From: Trichomonas vaginalis G3
Lineage: Eukaryota > Parabasalia > Trichomonadida > Trichomonadidae
Direction: 5' to 3'
NCBI RefSeq assembly: GCF_026262505.1
Contig: NC_067207.1
Span: 22,350,082-22,414,081 of the forward strand
Length of the DNA: 64,000 nucleotides
The notes below the pieces were generated by a model. It worked only from the letters and a program-made list of their open reading frames with translations, was not told the DNA's origin and did no database searches. Positions within the stretch are counted from its first letter, which is position 1, and every line of letters starts with the position of its first letter. Below, piece by piece: positions 31,109 through 40,206 of this stretch. Made by a program: the position numbers and the translations under genes.

Positions 31109-31723
31109 TTACATGTATTTTTCAGCAACTTCGTCAAATAATTTTATAGCTTTAGCTATCTCATCTACTTCGAAAGTTTCTTTACCTCTCGTGGGAGCAC
31201 CATACATTTTCTCAAACTTTTCAAGTAGTTCTGTTTCTGCAGCTCTCATATCATTAACAAACACAACCTTGACTCTATTGACTGTACTGTCATATCTTTG
31301 AGTTATATTATATGTTCTTCCTATCTTATATCTTTTTGTATTGAAGTCCTTCGGTTTCTGAACGATGTAAAGTAAGCCTTCACTGCAACGTTCAGTATCG
31401 AATGAACCATATGTTATGAAGTTATATCCAACAACTGGGTCAATCCAGAACAAAACTACTGGTATAAGACTTTTGTCTATAAGATATGCTGTAGTTCCAT
31501 GAAATCTTACCGATATCATAAGCTCAGGATTTCTTGTCAAAATTTTCTGAGTAGAAGCAATTCTAACCCAGTCGTGGGATGTTTTCTTTTCAGATAGTGT
31601 TAAAATGTCTGACAAAGAATATTTGTTGTATTTCTTTGAGTATCTTACGTTTAAATCACCAATTCTAACCAATTTGGTGTCATTGTCTATCTTTTTAACT
31701 GTTTCAAACTCAATGTTTAACAT
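31109..31723 (-). CDS. KilA-N-block protein 2 with GIY-YIG-like C-terminus
   Basis: The frame starts at ATG 31723 (MLNIEFETVKKIDNDTKLVR). The first 110 residues resemble the divergent N-terminal domain seen in poxvirus and iridovirus KilA-N/MSV199 proteins (SLSDILTLSEKKTSHDWVRI). Residues 125-195 (GLLYIVQKPKDFNTKRYKIG, RTYNITQRYDS, AETELLEKFEKMYGAPTRGK, EFF-type ending) match the T5orf172/MUG113 branch of the GIY-YIG nuclease superfamily. That pairing is typical of nucleocytoplasmic large DNA viruses. The upstream DNA is shared with the gene to its right in map order (29933-30739), so the promoter segments are duplicated. Confidence 0.75.
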   Translation of the reverse strand: MLNIEFETVKKIDNDTKLVRIGDLNVRYSKKYNKYSLSDILTLSEKKTSHDWVRIASTQKILTRNPELMISVRFHGTTAYLIDKSLIPVVLFWIDPVVGYNFITYGSFDTERCSEGLLYIVQKPKDFNTKRYKIGRTYNITQRYDSTVNRVKVVFVNDMRAAETELLEKFEKMYGAPTRGKETFEVDEIAKAIKLFDEVAEKYM

Positions 31724-31789
31724 TTCTGTTCTTACATACAAAATAAAAAAAATATTTTATAAAAAAACTAACTTTATTTTATTTTTTCT

Positions 31790-32175
31790 ATCTTAAGGAA
31801 ATTCATGAAATTTGGTCATTTTACTCAGAATTCAATAAAATATATTTTAGGCGACCAGGTCACTCGGTTAAATGAACTTCTCTGAAAAAGTGTGACAACA
31901 TGACATTTTGACAACAACACAGGAAATATACTTCTTCGTAAATGTTTTGTCAAGACTTCTTCGTAATGAGCGTAAATCAGACAAAAATATATTTTAGGGT
32001 AGAAGGGTATATCTACCCCGTTTTCTACCCTCATTTCTACCCCATATGTCCTTACTGAAAAAGTATGTGTTCCATATGTCATTTTACTCAGAATTTTGTG
32101 CTGAATTCAATAAAAATATATTTTAGGGTAGAAGGGTATATCTACCCCGTTTTCTACCCTCATTTCTACCATAAC
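31790..32175. repeat. Intergenic GGGTAGAA hairpin units
   Basis: Two copies of the hairpin unit lie at about 31995-32043 and 32123-32170, each AGGGTAGAAGGGTATATCTA followed by CCCCGTTTTCTACCCTC. A CTTCTTCGTAAATGTTTTGTC segment of the terminal type lies at about 31930. Confidence 0.8.
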
Positions 32176-32178
32176 TAT

Positions 32179-33057
32179 TTACAAGCGTTTTACATGGTAT
32201 ATGTTGTGATGGTTCATGACTTTAAACAGTTTTGTAGCTTCTATTTCTTCACGAAGGATATCAAAAATTTTAACTATGCCGAAGGTTTCTTTATATTTCT
32301 TCTTGACATCTGAAAGAAGGAAATCGTTAGCAGTTGGATAGTTTTTGTTCAGAAATGTCAACATGTCCATTTTATCTTCTGCTGGTTTCTCTACTTCTTT
32401 CTTTAAGTCAGTATGGTCTTTTCTCATTCTTTCTATCTCTTTGACGGAGTAGTTATATTTCCTTGTTGCTGCTTTACATTTTGAACATTGTGAGTTCATT
32501 TTTGCGTTATATTCTGAAATTTGTCCTGCTAGTATGACTAAGGCGTAGATGGTTTTCTTTAACTCAAAGGTTGCTGGTTTTATCTGTTGGTTCCATACCT
32601 TACCTCTTCTATCTTTATCTCTTATCTGCAAGACACACTCAGCAACTAACGAAACAAAGTTGTCGTAGGTCTTAAATTCTTCAGATTTATATATGTCAAT
32701 GACTTTGTGGTTGCAATGAAATCCAAGAAACTCATAGTTTACCTTTCGTATGAACTTCTTTATTTCTACTGAGTCAGTCAGTCTGACTTCAATTTCATCG
32801 AATTCTGGAATAGTGAGTTTTTGTTGTTGGATTTCAGGAAGTTTAGGTAGATGGTCAATAATATCCTGCATTTCATAAAGATATTCTTCATCTGTTTCAT
32901 CTTTTGCAGTGCAATCTAAATCTCCTTGGAGAAGTTCTTGCTTTATCTTCTGGATTTCTGTTTCGAAAGTATATGAAGAAGGAATGAAGCTTTTCATCTC
33001 TACTAACATTGAAGTTGGGTTCATGACTAACGAGTTTGGTGCTGTTGTTGCTAACAT
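32179..33057 (-). CDS. Maverick A protein of 292 residues, unrecognised
   Basis: The frame starts MLATTAPNSLVMNPTSMLVE behind a TATTTTTTATTTTTATTG motif. The middle has a Cys pair (NSQCSKCKAATRKY) and helical stretches. The C-terminal 80 residues (TFLNKNYPTANDFLLSDVKK, then YKETFGIVKIFDILREEI) resemble a winged-helix or KilA-N-associated module. It lies inside the KilA-N block, so a DNA-binding role is a fair guess. No family is claimed. Confidence 0.6.
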   Translation of the reverse strand: MLATTAPNSLVMNPTSMLVEMKSFIPSSYTFETEIQKIKQELLQGDLDCTAKDETDEEYLYEMQDIIDHLPKLPEIQQQKLTIPEFDEIEVRLTDSVEIKKFIRKVNYEFLGFHCNHKVIDIYKSEEFKTYDNFVSLVAECVLQIRDKDRRGKVWNQQIKPATFELKKTIYALVILAGQISEYNAKMNSQCSKCKAATRKYNYSVKEIERMRKDHTDLKKEVEKPAEDKMDMLTFLNKNYPTANDFLLSDVKKKYKETFGIVKIFDILREEIEATKLFKVMNHHNIYHVKRL

Positions 33058-33122
33058 GTTCTTACAATAAAAATAAAAAATATTTTTTGGTGGGACTACC
33101 TTTATTTTATTTCAGCACAAAA

Positions 33123-33330
33123 TGAACGAGTTTGGTTTAAAAATACGGTGGAGCCAAAAATGGCTCGACCTCAAAACAAGCATTTTGTGAAGAATATACC
33201 AACCCGCGGAAAACGGCGGGTTGCTTTTTTTATACAAAATTCAAGAGTTTTGTGTGTTTTCTACGAGGGTAGAAAAGAGGGTAGAAAACGGGGTAGATAT
33301 ACCCTTCTACCCTAAAATATATTTTTGTCG
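33123..33330. repeat. Inverted copy of KilA-N gene part plus hairpin unit
   Basis: Positions 33123-33240 are an inverted copy of 33764-33880, which lies in the 5' part of the next gene. A GGGTAGAA hairpin unit follows at 33263-33313, in reverse orientation. Confidence 0.85.
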
Positions 33331-33346
33331 AAAAAAAATGGTTCAT

Positions 33347-33913
33347 TTACTCACAATATTTTTGTACAAAACGACCCCAAACTTTTAACTTCTTTTCTGC
33401 AGCTTCTAATGAAATTTTAGCGAGTTCATATTCTCTAAATTCTCTCTTTAAATCTTCTTGTTCCCATTGGTCTAGTTCGTATGGAGAATCTCTATAACCA
33501 TAACATATCTCACGTTCATGTTCTAATTGTTTTTCGCACATTTTTCTAACTTCTTCTTCGAACAAAGGTTTTGCATTCTCTACTGTATCTTCAAGTTCTT
33601 CTTCATCTAATTTCTCATGAACTTTCTTGTCTATGGAGTCCATAATTTTTCCAACTGCTATGCAATATTTTGGAGAAGCCCACATTGCAATATAGTTTAC
33701 GAGTCTTGGGTCTACATACATTCCTCTAACCTGTTTGATTTCATCAGGAATTCCTGCATGAACCTTGTATAAAAAGCAACCGTCGGAATTCCGGCGGTTG
33801 GTATATTCTTCACAAAATGCTTGTTTTGAGGTCGAGCCACTTTTGGCTCCACCGTATTTTTTCAACCAAAACTCATTTTTGTCGAATTCAGCACAAAATT
33901 CATGAAAATTCAA
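33347..33913 (-). CDS. KilA-N (Bro-like) protein 3 of Maverick A
   Basis: The frame has 188 codons with no clear ATG at its 5' edge, where a hairpin unit abuts. Residues 50-115 (IPDEIKQVRGMYVDPRLVNY, IAMWASPKYCIAVGKIMDSI) match KilA-N and are close to the same region of the gene at 29933-30739. A charged helical tail follows (EDLKREFREYELAKISLEAA). Flanking hairpin repeats on both sides and the inverted gene piece at 33123 show that this cassette has been copied or moved. Confidence 0.75.
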   Translation of the reverse strand: MNFHEFCAEFDKNEFWLKKYGGAKSGSTSKQAFCEEYTNRRNSDGCFLYKVHAGIPDEIKQVRGMYVDPRLVNYIAMWASPKYCIAVGKIMDSIDKKVHEKLDEEELEDTVENAKPLFEEEVRKMCEKQLEHEREICYGYRDSPYELDQWEQEDLKREFREYELAKISLEAAEKKLKVWGRFVQKYCE

Positions 33914-33914
33914 G

Positions 33915-33966
33915 AGGGTAGAAAAGAGGGTAGAAAACGGGGTAGATATACCCTTCTACCCTAAAA
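33915..33966. repeat. GGGTAGAA hairpin unit
   Basis: One unit in reverse orientation (AGAGGGTAGAAAAGAGGGT, then GATATACCCTTCTACCCT) fills the whole space between two genes. Confidence 0.85.
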
Positions 33967-33974
33967 TATATTTT

Positions 33975-34835
33975 TCAATACTTTTTCAGCACTTCTCCGT
34001 AGTTATATATGAAAGACAATTCGAGATAAAAGTCGTAGTACAATGGAACAATATGTTGCACACCGTTTGTTGTGAACCAAACTTGAAAGTCAGAGAAACT
34101 GTTACTAGGTGGTTCGTAGAATTTAGAAGCAAAGTCATAAAAGTCCTTACCAATACAAAGAAAACTATTGTTGCTTGAACTGAAACTTGCATGACACATG
34201 ACATTTTGAGGGTCAAACACGTTTCTATAAACTGTCAAATCTGTTGGTGGGCGTATAAACCAGAACGGACCGTCAGGTGGTAATGGTTCGTTCTGGTTTA
34301 GTAACCGAAGAAATTGTGCCCAAGAACGTTTGTCTACTTGCCAAAATAAAAACTGTGTATCTCTTGGAGGGTTAATTTCAATCTTTTGAAATGAAACGGT
34401 GGAGTTCATCTTGTCATATTCTAGTTTCAGATAGTATGTTCCATTTAGTAAAGAGTCGTATTTTTCTTGAAATTCCCAATAGTATTTGTTCATTTGAGTT
34501 TGAAAGTCATTTAGAGTCTTCTCAAGACTTTCGTCTGAACGAACTGTAAAGATTCTCATTTCGTCAAATTTGTCTATTAGACCATCATGACCTCTATACC
34601 GCCCATGAAAATATACTGCGAACATAAATGCGTTAGTTCTTTTTGAAAACAAAACTCTTCTAAATCCTATTGCCTTTGCATCTGAAGGACTTTGAAGCCA
34701 ACGAATTGGAAAGTCAAACCTGTAAGCACCGGATGAAATTTCTTCGTCTGATATAGTCCTACCGGCATTTGTAAAGATATAGTCTAACGGTTTTGTATCT
34801 GCTGCTTTTGTTCTTTGTTTTTCAACCTGAAACAT
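33975..34835 (-). CDS. Maverick A protein of 286 residues, paralogue of 39095-39942
   Basis: The frame starts MFQVEKQRTKAADTKPLDYI behind TATATTTTTACATATATTAA. The product is beta-rich, aromatic and Asn/Phe-rich (SSSNNSFLCIGKDFYDFASK, FYEPPSNSFSDFQVWFTTNG) and ends in a Tyr-rich stretch. A second gene at 39095-39942 in the opposite orientation shares the pattern KPLDxxFTN, RFDxPxRWL, AIGFRR and FYEPPS. Two paralogous beta-rich proteins in one element suggest virion surface parts, but no family is recognised. Confidence 0.65.
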   Translation of the reverse strand: MFQVEKQRTKAADTKPLDYIFTNAGRTISDEEISSGAYRFDFPIRWLQSPSDAKAIGFRRVLFSKRTNAFMFAVYFHGRYRGHDGLIDKFDEMRIFTVRSDESLEKTLNDFQTQMNKYYWEFQEKYDSLLNGTYYLKLEYDKMNSTVSFQKIEINPPRDTQFLFWQVDKRSWAQFLRLLNQNEPLPPDGPFWFIRPPTDLTVYRNVFDPQNVMCHASFSSSNNSFLCIGKDFYDFASKFYEPPSNSFSDFQVWFTTNGVQHIVPLYYDFYLELSFIYNYGEVLKKY

Positions 34836-34864
34836 TTAATATATGTAAAAATATACTGTTTTAA

Positions 34865-34925
34865 AAAATGTTTTAAAATGGTATGCCATTTCATATTTCT
34901 CATCTAACAAACAAGTTGTCTGACT
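34865..34925. other. Remnant resembling the HNH gene
   Basis: Short stretches in the spacer and at the 3' edge of the next gene (for example AACTTGTTTGTTAGATGAGA on the minus strand, with GGCATACCATTTTAAAAC) match the two ends of the HNH gene at 26435-27016. This looks like a footprint of a former copy. Confidence 0.55.
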
Positions 34926-35623
34926 GCTCGAGGGTTAGGTTGGTATCGTTCGAACTTCACGCTTACAATTCCTTCAATTGCATTCAAAATATCTGAGTCG
35001 GAGTCAACCATTTGTTCTCTCTTTGTAGTCTTGAAAGCGTCAAGAAGTTGTGCGGCTGTTGTGACATTGCCATGTGCATAGTAAATATGACCGTCCAAAT
35101 CTGTTATGGTTAGTCTGAGATTGTATCCTTTCTTATTTCCGTCTTGTATGGCAGCAAGTACACCCATGAAGCCTTCTTTGTTCTTTCCTTCGTCAAAGTT
35201 TACTGTAAAGGTTCGACCAGATGTAATTTTACTTCTAACTTCACGGTACTTTTCATATGCATATCTTGTTCTTTCCATGGGAGCATGACCATCCTCTGCA
35301 CTACCTTTTTTCCTTCTCAAAGGATGCAATTGTTCGTTATGTTTCCAGTAGAATCTGGCAAAGCCGTCTTGTCCTTCAACTTGCGGCTCGTTAACATTGA
35401 AAGGCAAGTTCATAAGACGTTCTTCTTCTAACCTCTCTAATCTGTTTGGATAGTTTGCGCGCGCTGTTTCTAAGTCCATTTCGTAGGTCAGACCAGACAA
35501 TTTGTCATAGACTTTTATGGGTCTTCCCTTCCTATATTTAAACTTCTTCGAAACTTTCCAACCATATCTTTCTAACTCTGCTTTTATTCTAGCAGATTTT
35601 CTATCCATTCTATGCGGTGGCAT
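34904..35623 (-). CDS. Maverick A basic protein of 239 residues, unrecognised
   Basis: The frame begins MPPHRMDRKSARIKAELERY behind AAATATTTTTTTATTTTTATAG. The N-terminal half is Arg/Lys-rich; the C-terminal half (EGFMGVLAAIQDGNKKGYNL, RLTITDLDGHIYYAHGNVTT) looks beta-rich. A virion or nucleic-acid-associated role is possible. I recognise no family. Confidence 0.6.
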   Translation of the reverse strand: MPPHRMDRKSARIKAELERYGWKVSKKFKYRKGRPIKVYDKLSGLTYEMDLETARANYPNRLERLEEERLMNLPFNVNEPQVEGQDGFARFYWKHNEQLHPLRRKKGSAEDGHAPMERTRYAYEKYREVRSKITSGRTFTVNFDEGKNKEGFMGVLAAIQDGNKKGYNLRLTITDLDGHIYYAHGNVTTAAQLLDAFKTTKREQMVDSDSDILNAIEGIVSVKFERYQPNPRAVRQLVC

Positions 35624-35653
35624 TTCTATAAAAATAAAAAAATATTTTTTTCT

Positions 35654-36220
35654 TTACTTAACATAACCTCCCGCTACCAGAAGCCTTTGACGCCAACCCA
35701 TACCAGCTAATGAAGGTTGACTAAACTTTGGTTTTGGTTTATCTTCAGTTTTTGGTTTTTCTTCTTCTATCGGTTTTTCGTCACTTTTCGGTTCCTCTGA
35801 CTTTACCTCACTTGCTGGAACAGTAGTGTCGTTAACATCTTCATAAATATCATATGCCATTTGTTTTTGTTTTCCTTTCAACTTTTTGTGTTTGTTGTAA
35901 AGTTTAGAATATTTCGACTCTAAGTCAATGAGATGTTCTATAATGAACTGTTGGTCAGTGAAGAATACCTTCCCATCTGTTGTCTCGAAAGCTCCTTCAG
36001 ACTTCAATATTTTATTTGTGAGAGTCTGTTTCTTTTTTGAGATACTAGCCGTTCCATTTCTATGAAAAGTGACTTTATAGTTAGGGTTTGTATTTCCAGA
36101 CCTGGCACTTTCTATTATTGAATTTTTCTCTTCATCTGTAAGTTCTTTGACAGGTTTTGACAATGGTTCTGAACTTTTTGTTTGTGGTGTCAAATCTACC
36201 GTTTCAACTTCTTCCGTCAT
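35654..36220 (-). CDS. Maverick A protein of 188 residues, Lys/Glu-rich
   Basis: The frame starts MTEEVETVDLTPQTKSSEPL behind TTTTTTACTGAGATGAA. It is charged and largely helical or disordered, with a central segment (KVFFTDQQFIIEHLIDLESK) and a Pro/Lys/Glu-rich stretch. It closes with AGMGWRQRLLVAGGYVK, an ordered-looking tail after a long disordered stretch, which could be a peptide that docks on a partner. Family unknown. Confidence 0.6.
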   Translation of the reverse strand: MTEEVETVDLTPQTKSSEPLSKPVKELTDEEKNSIIESARSGNTNPNYKVTFHRNGTASISKKKQTLTNKILKSEGAFETTDGKVFFTDQQFIIEHLIDLESKYSKLYNKHKKLKGKQKQMAYDIYEDVNDTTVPASEVKSEEPKSDEKPIEEEKPKTEDKPKPKFSQPSLAGMGWRQRLLVAGGYVK

Positions 36221-36239
36221 TTCATCTCAGTAAAAAATT

Positions 36240-36395
36240 TTAGTTTGGTTTGTTTTCAACTGGTTGTTGTTGTTTTTTAAGTCGGTCTAAAACTTCCTGA
36301 GGTATAGGAAGAACTTGACAAACACGTGGTTGTGTAACTGCTGGAAGTCGACAAATCCATCTTGAGCCCATTTGTCTCAAAGCTATATTGTTCAT
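36240..36395 (-). CDS. Maverick A 51-residue peptide
   Basis: The small frame MNNIALRQMGSRWICRLPAV to PVENKPN lies between two minus-strand genes. It has the identical start motif (TTTTTTTACTGAGATGAA) to the gene at 35654-36220. The repeated motif and tight packing support it as a real gene. Pro/Gln-rich C-terminus; no family. Confidence 0.6.
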   Translation of the reverse strand: MNNIALRQMGSRWICRLPAVTQPRVCQVLPIPQEVLDRLKKQQQPVENKPN

Positions 36396-36414
36396 TTCAT
36401 CTCAGTAAAAAAAT

Positions 36415-36816
36415 TTACATTCCCCACGTTTGAGGTGGTTGCGGTTGGTTGTTGTTTACCCATTGTTGTGCATGGTTATATCCTCTGTTAAAGAATCTTT
36501 CACCTTGGTCCATATAGTGCCCTGCTTGGTTATAGTAGTCATTTGCTTTGTTATAGTAGTTTCCTGCTTGTCTTCCTACATTGTCCATCCATCCTTGAAC
36601 TTTTCCTCTTGTTTCAGGATTTGGAATAAGATTTGCTGCATCTCGTGCTACCTCCCAACCTTTCTGTACAGTTTGTATAATAGGTTGTGCTTTCTCTTTC
36701 AGTATACCTAATGTACTCAAAATCTTCCTTCCAATTCCAAATGCACCTCTGGCTATTGTTCCCACTGCGGGTAAAAATCTGGATGCAACTCCTGCTAATG
36801 CGCCAAATAAACCCAT
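36415..36816 (-). CDS. Maverick A amphipathic virion-type protein (pVI/pX-like candidate)
   Basis: The 133-codon frame begins MGLFGALAGVASRFLPAVGT, a glycine-rich amphipathic or hydrophobic segment, and continues as IARGAFGIGRKILSTLGILK. The rest is Asn/Gln/Tyr-rich (YYNKANDYYNQAGHYMDQGE). A short N-terminal amphipathic helix after MG-L/F-F-G is reminiscent of adenovirus protein VI and related minor virion proteins; this is an analogy, not homology. It is divergent from the integrase gene, with a shared 17-bp start region. A second protein of this type starts at 40188. Confidence 0.55.
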   Translation of the reverse strand: MGLFGALAGVASRFLPAVGTIARGAFGIGRKILSTLGILKEKAQPIIQTVQKGWEVARDAANLIPNPETRGKVQGWMDNVGRQAGNYYNKANDYYNQAGHYMDQGERFFNRGYNHAQQWVNNNQPQPPQTWGM

Positions 36817-36833
36817 TTCTTATAGGGTAAAAA

Positions 36834-37793
36834 ATGACGAATCCAAACAAGGACCCCTATGTTTCTAAAGCAACAAAGAAAGCACTCATGGTAAAAATCT
36901 TTAGTTCAACACCAAATGCTTGGTTTATGGATATCTTGGAAAACATTCCGAGGTATAGAGAAGATGGACCACCATACTGGCTAATATTTGTTGGTCAAAA
37001 CACAAGATACTGTGAAGCCATACCATTACAGTCCAAAAATATTTTAGATGTGAAAACTGCTTTGACAATATTCGTTGACAAATACCATCCAACAAAACTG
37101 ACATCTGACTGTGAAAGTTCTTTCAAATCAGACGATATTAAAAACTATCTGCGTTCAAAAAATGTAAACCAATATTTCATTGTCGACCAAAACCATTCTG
37201 CTCTTGGTGTCATTGACAGTTGTATAAAAATCTTAAGAGACTTAAACCAACCACAAAGTGGTGAGGTAGATGAAATGTCATATGACGACAAATACAGACA
37301 CTTCTCCATGGCAAAGATGAGACAAGTTTTAAATATTTACAATAGCCGTAAACAAAAAGGTTTGGGAAACCACTCCCCCGAAGAAATGAAAAACAACCCT
37401 GACTTAGAGAAAGACTATATATTTAATAGTTTAGTCAAAAGAGACAAACAAGAAAGAATGCCAGGCTTCAAACTTAAGAAAGGTGACAAAGTAAAAAATA
37501 GAAATACCTAAACGCGACCCATATGAAAATACTATTGACTATGACAACAATGGGAACTCGACAGGTACTCACATTCGTGTTCGTAAAAATAGAAGAAAGT
37601 ATACAAGAGAATATTATGAAGTTTAGGCAAACATGGCAAAATGTACAGACTGCAAGCAGAAGATAAAACTACTATTGTCAGACCTCGTTTCAAACTTGTC
37701 AAAGTTCAAGGTGGTATACTTTCAAAGACAGTTCCTAACAAATATAAGACAACTCCTGACGAATATGCTAAAGAAGTTGAAAATGACGACTAA
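36834..37793 (+). pseudogene. Retrovirus-like integrase (rve) of Maverick A
   Basis: The Polinton integrase inserts the element by the retroviral type of strand transfer. The rve core reads NAWFMDILENIPRYREDGPP (first catalytic Asp), then YHPTKLTSDCESSFKSDDIK (second Asp) and NHSALGVIDSCIKILRDLN (third acidic position). MRQVLNIYNSRKQKGLGNHS with PEEM is typical of the region after the core. A basic C-terminal part follows to about 37793. The gene starts ATG 36834 in divergent arrangement with 36415-36816. The copy is broken towards its 3' end. Confidence 0.85.
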
Positions 37794-37811
37794 GCATTTC
37801 TATACCATGCG

Positions 37812-39075
37812 TTAAACTGTCATGTAAGGTGGCATGTAGTCTTTACTCTGTCCCGTTGTTTCTGTATATCCTGTAATGCGATGTGTATGGCTTCCTCCTC
37901 CCTGAGTGTCATCCCAGTAACAATTTATAGCAAACTTAACGTCGTCTTTAACATCATATCCTTTACCTTTTGTCATTCCTGTCCAATCCCAATATCTATG
38001 CTTATGCCAACCTGCTTCAGCTGTAGTTAAATTTATGTAATGACTGTGTGCAGGTAGGTTTTCACCTGAAATCGTTTACTTCCACCTGTTTCCTTTGAAG
38101 AGTTTGCACAATACAAAAACTGTCGACTATTTGAGTCCAAGTTCCAAAAACCAAGTACTACTTCTGGTCTGGTAGAGTTCATTGACGTATAAATAGAACC
38201 TATAGGATATACTGTTTGAAGTATTTCTGTCTTTAATGTTTGAAGCTCTGTTTTGTCTGCTTTTTTATATAACTTTTCTTCAAGTTTCATTTACGTCAGA
38301 GATGCTATGTCTATGATATTTTGTGGGTATGTTCCTTCTGTCCATGCGAAAATACGTTCTTTTGTTGCATCTACATATCCTTTTATCCATGTCGAGTCTG
38401 CTTTTGTATTCCTTAACTCTGTAACACCTTTCTCAAGCTCTTTCAACTGTTGTCCATCTTCCATTAAACCTCTGGTATGACTGAAACCGTTTGTGTCAAC
38501 ATATCTACAGTTTCTTTGTCGGCTTTAAGGTCTAAACATCCTGAAACCCACCCTGTATTGGCTTTACCTTCTAAAATCTTCGATGTCCGTTCATGGTACC
38601 ATTCAACCCTTTTATAATTTCATTGTCTTTTTCATCCACATATTCCTTATCTGCCTTCTTCACTAACCCACTAGCCAGATATGCTAACTCATCGTCAACA
38701 TACTCTTTGTCAGCTTTGTTGTCAACATCTGCTTTCGTTGCATATGTTGCATCTGCTCTGTCATGTTCTTCTTGAACTTTTTCAATGACATACTCTTTGT
38801 CAGCTTTGTTGCCAACTCTGCTTTCAAAAGAAGTTCATCTATAGGTTTCTCGTTTAAAGTTCCTTTTGTTGGATTTATACAACAGTATGGTTCTTACTGT
38901 CTTGAACAGAAACTCATCTGTCATTGGGTTTATCGTCAGTTTTAAGTTTCCTTCTTTCAATGACTCAGATATCTTAGAATAGTTTGAAAAGTTTGTTGTG
39001 TTCTTATTTAGAGCTTGCAAAATGAGTTGTCGGTTGTGTTGTATTTTCTCTCATAGACGCTGTTTCTTTCGACAT
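37812..39075 (-). pseudogene. Phage-tail-fibre-like protein of Maverick A (broken copy)
   Basis: The region starts at ATG 39075 (MSKETASM) behind TATTTTTATCTAGAATAAAA. A long middle part contains repeats of the type KADKEYVDDELAYLASG and KADKEYVIEKV, as seen in trimeric phage tail fibres. The distal part reads TVYPIGSIYTSMNSTRPEVV and LGFWNLDSNSRQFLYCANSS with KETGGSKRF, close to the tail-collar or baseplate-wedge domain (GSIYxSxNxTNPxxxFG...W). It ends near 37812 (DYMPPYMTV). A fibre with a phage-like tip is a good candidate for the host-recognition part of the virion. The copy is broken in several places. It is head-to-head with the gene at 39095. Confidence 0.75.
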
Positions 39076-39094
39076 TTTTATTCTAGATAAAAAT

Positions 39095-39942
39095 ATGCTT
39101 TCAATAGAAAAAGAAAATTCAAGAGTTGCTACAACTAAACCATTAGATGAACTTTTTACGAATGTCGGTCAAAAGTTTGAGACAGGACCGTAAGCATGAA
39201 GGCTATCGTTTTGACTACCCGTTAAGATGGCTAAGAGACCATCCGTCACAAAAGCTATTGGCTTTCGTAGAATGAAATTCATTTCAGAAGCCATACATGG
39301 TTTCCCATTTACGGTCGCTTTTGAAGTTCGATACTATAACAAAGAAAAACGTACGTATGAGAAATTTGAACAGGGAAAACTTTTACAAGTTAGTTTGCTT
39401 GTAAACTTAGAAACAACTCTTCAAGCTTTTCAAGAAAAAAAATAAACGATATCTATCTCGAATATGCAAAACAGTACAACATTGACGAAGGAGAGTACCA
39501 TCTCGATATTATATATGACAGGAAAAATGCAACTGTTAAAATCAATAGAATAGAAGACCTTGGAGAAGACGTTTATATTTCTACAAAATATAACAACTTG
39601 GCATGGTATAGATTTTTGAGGATGTTAAATCAGCCTGCAGAATATCCAGTACACCCGAACTTTTATGAAGTCGAAAACCCTAATGGAACATATGAAAATG
39701 TTTTCGACTCAGATGCTATTATAGTTCATGCTTCATTTTCTGGCGCACAAAACTCTTTTTTATGCTTGGCAAATGACTTTTACGAAAAACCTACAAAGCT
39801 ATATGAACCACCGAGTGAAGTATTTCAGACTTTCAAGTATGGTTTACTACAGATGGAAGAAAGAGAATAATTCCATTATACCATGCGTTTTACTTTAGAA
39901 CTTAGTTTCATATACAACTACTATCGAACGGTAAAAATATAA
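39095..39942 (+). pseudogene. Maverick A paralogue of the 286-residue protein (broken copy)
   Basis: The region shares the layout of 33975-34835: KPLDELFTN near the start, then FDYPLRWLRD, KAIGFRRMKF, PNGTYENVFDSDAIIVHASF, FYEKPTKLYEPPSEVF and a Tyr-rich end. It lies in the opposite orientation and next to the fibre gene, with which it shares a 19-bp divergent start region. The pairing with the fibre suggests a virion vertex or surface role, as inference. The copy is broken. Confidence 0.65.
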
Positions 39943-39946
39943 TTTT

Positions 39947-40188
39947 TTAATACGGTTGAGGTGTTGGATTGGTTGCCAACTAGACTGTGGTGCAGGTTCA
40001 GGCTGTTGTATAACAGGAGCTTGCTCTTCTGGTTCAGGGTCTTTAGGTATAATACCAACGAACTGACCTACTTTTTACCAATATTTTTGACTCCGTTCCA
40101 TACTCCTCTTCCGACAGATTTTATTCCATTCCATATACCTCTTCCAACATTTTCGAAAGAAGTTTCCTATTCTTCCAAAGAAACCCAT
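39947..40188 (-). pseudogene. Maverick A second amphipathic virion-type protein
   Basis: The start, MGFFGRIGNFF, resembles the MGLFGALAGV start of the gene at 36415-36816. The remaining region has repeated Gly/Trp/Val blocks and a Pro/Gln-rich C-terminal part. It sits behind the motif AGATTTTTACATATAGTAAA. The similarity suggests duplicated minor virion proteins. The copy is broken. Confidence 0.5.
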
Positions 40189-40206
40189 TTTACTATATGT
40201 AAAAAT

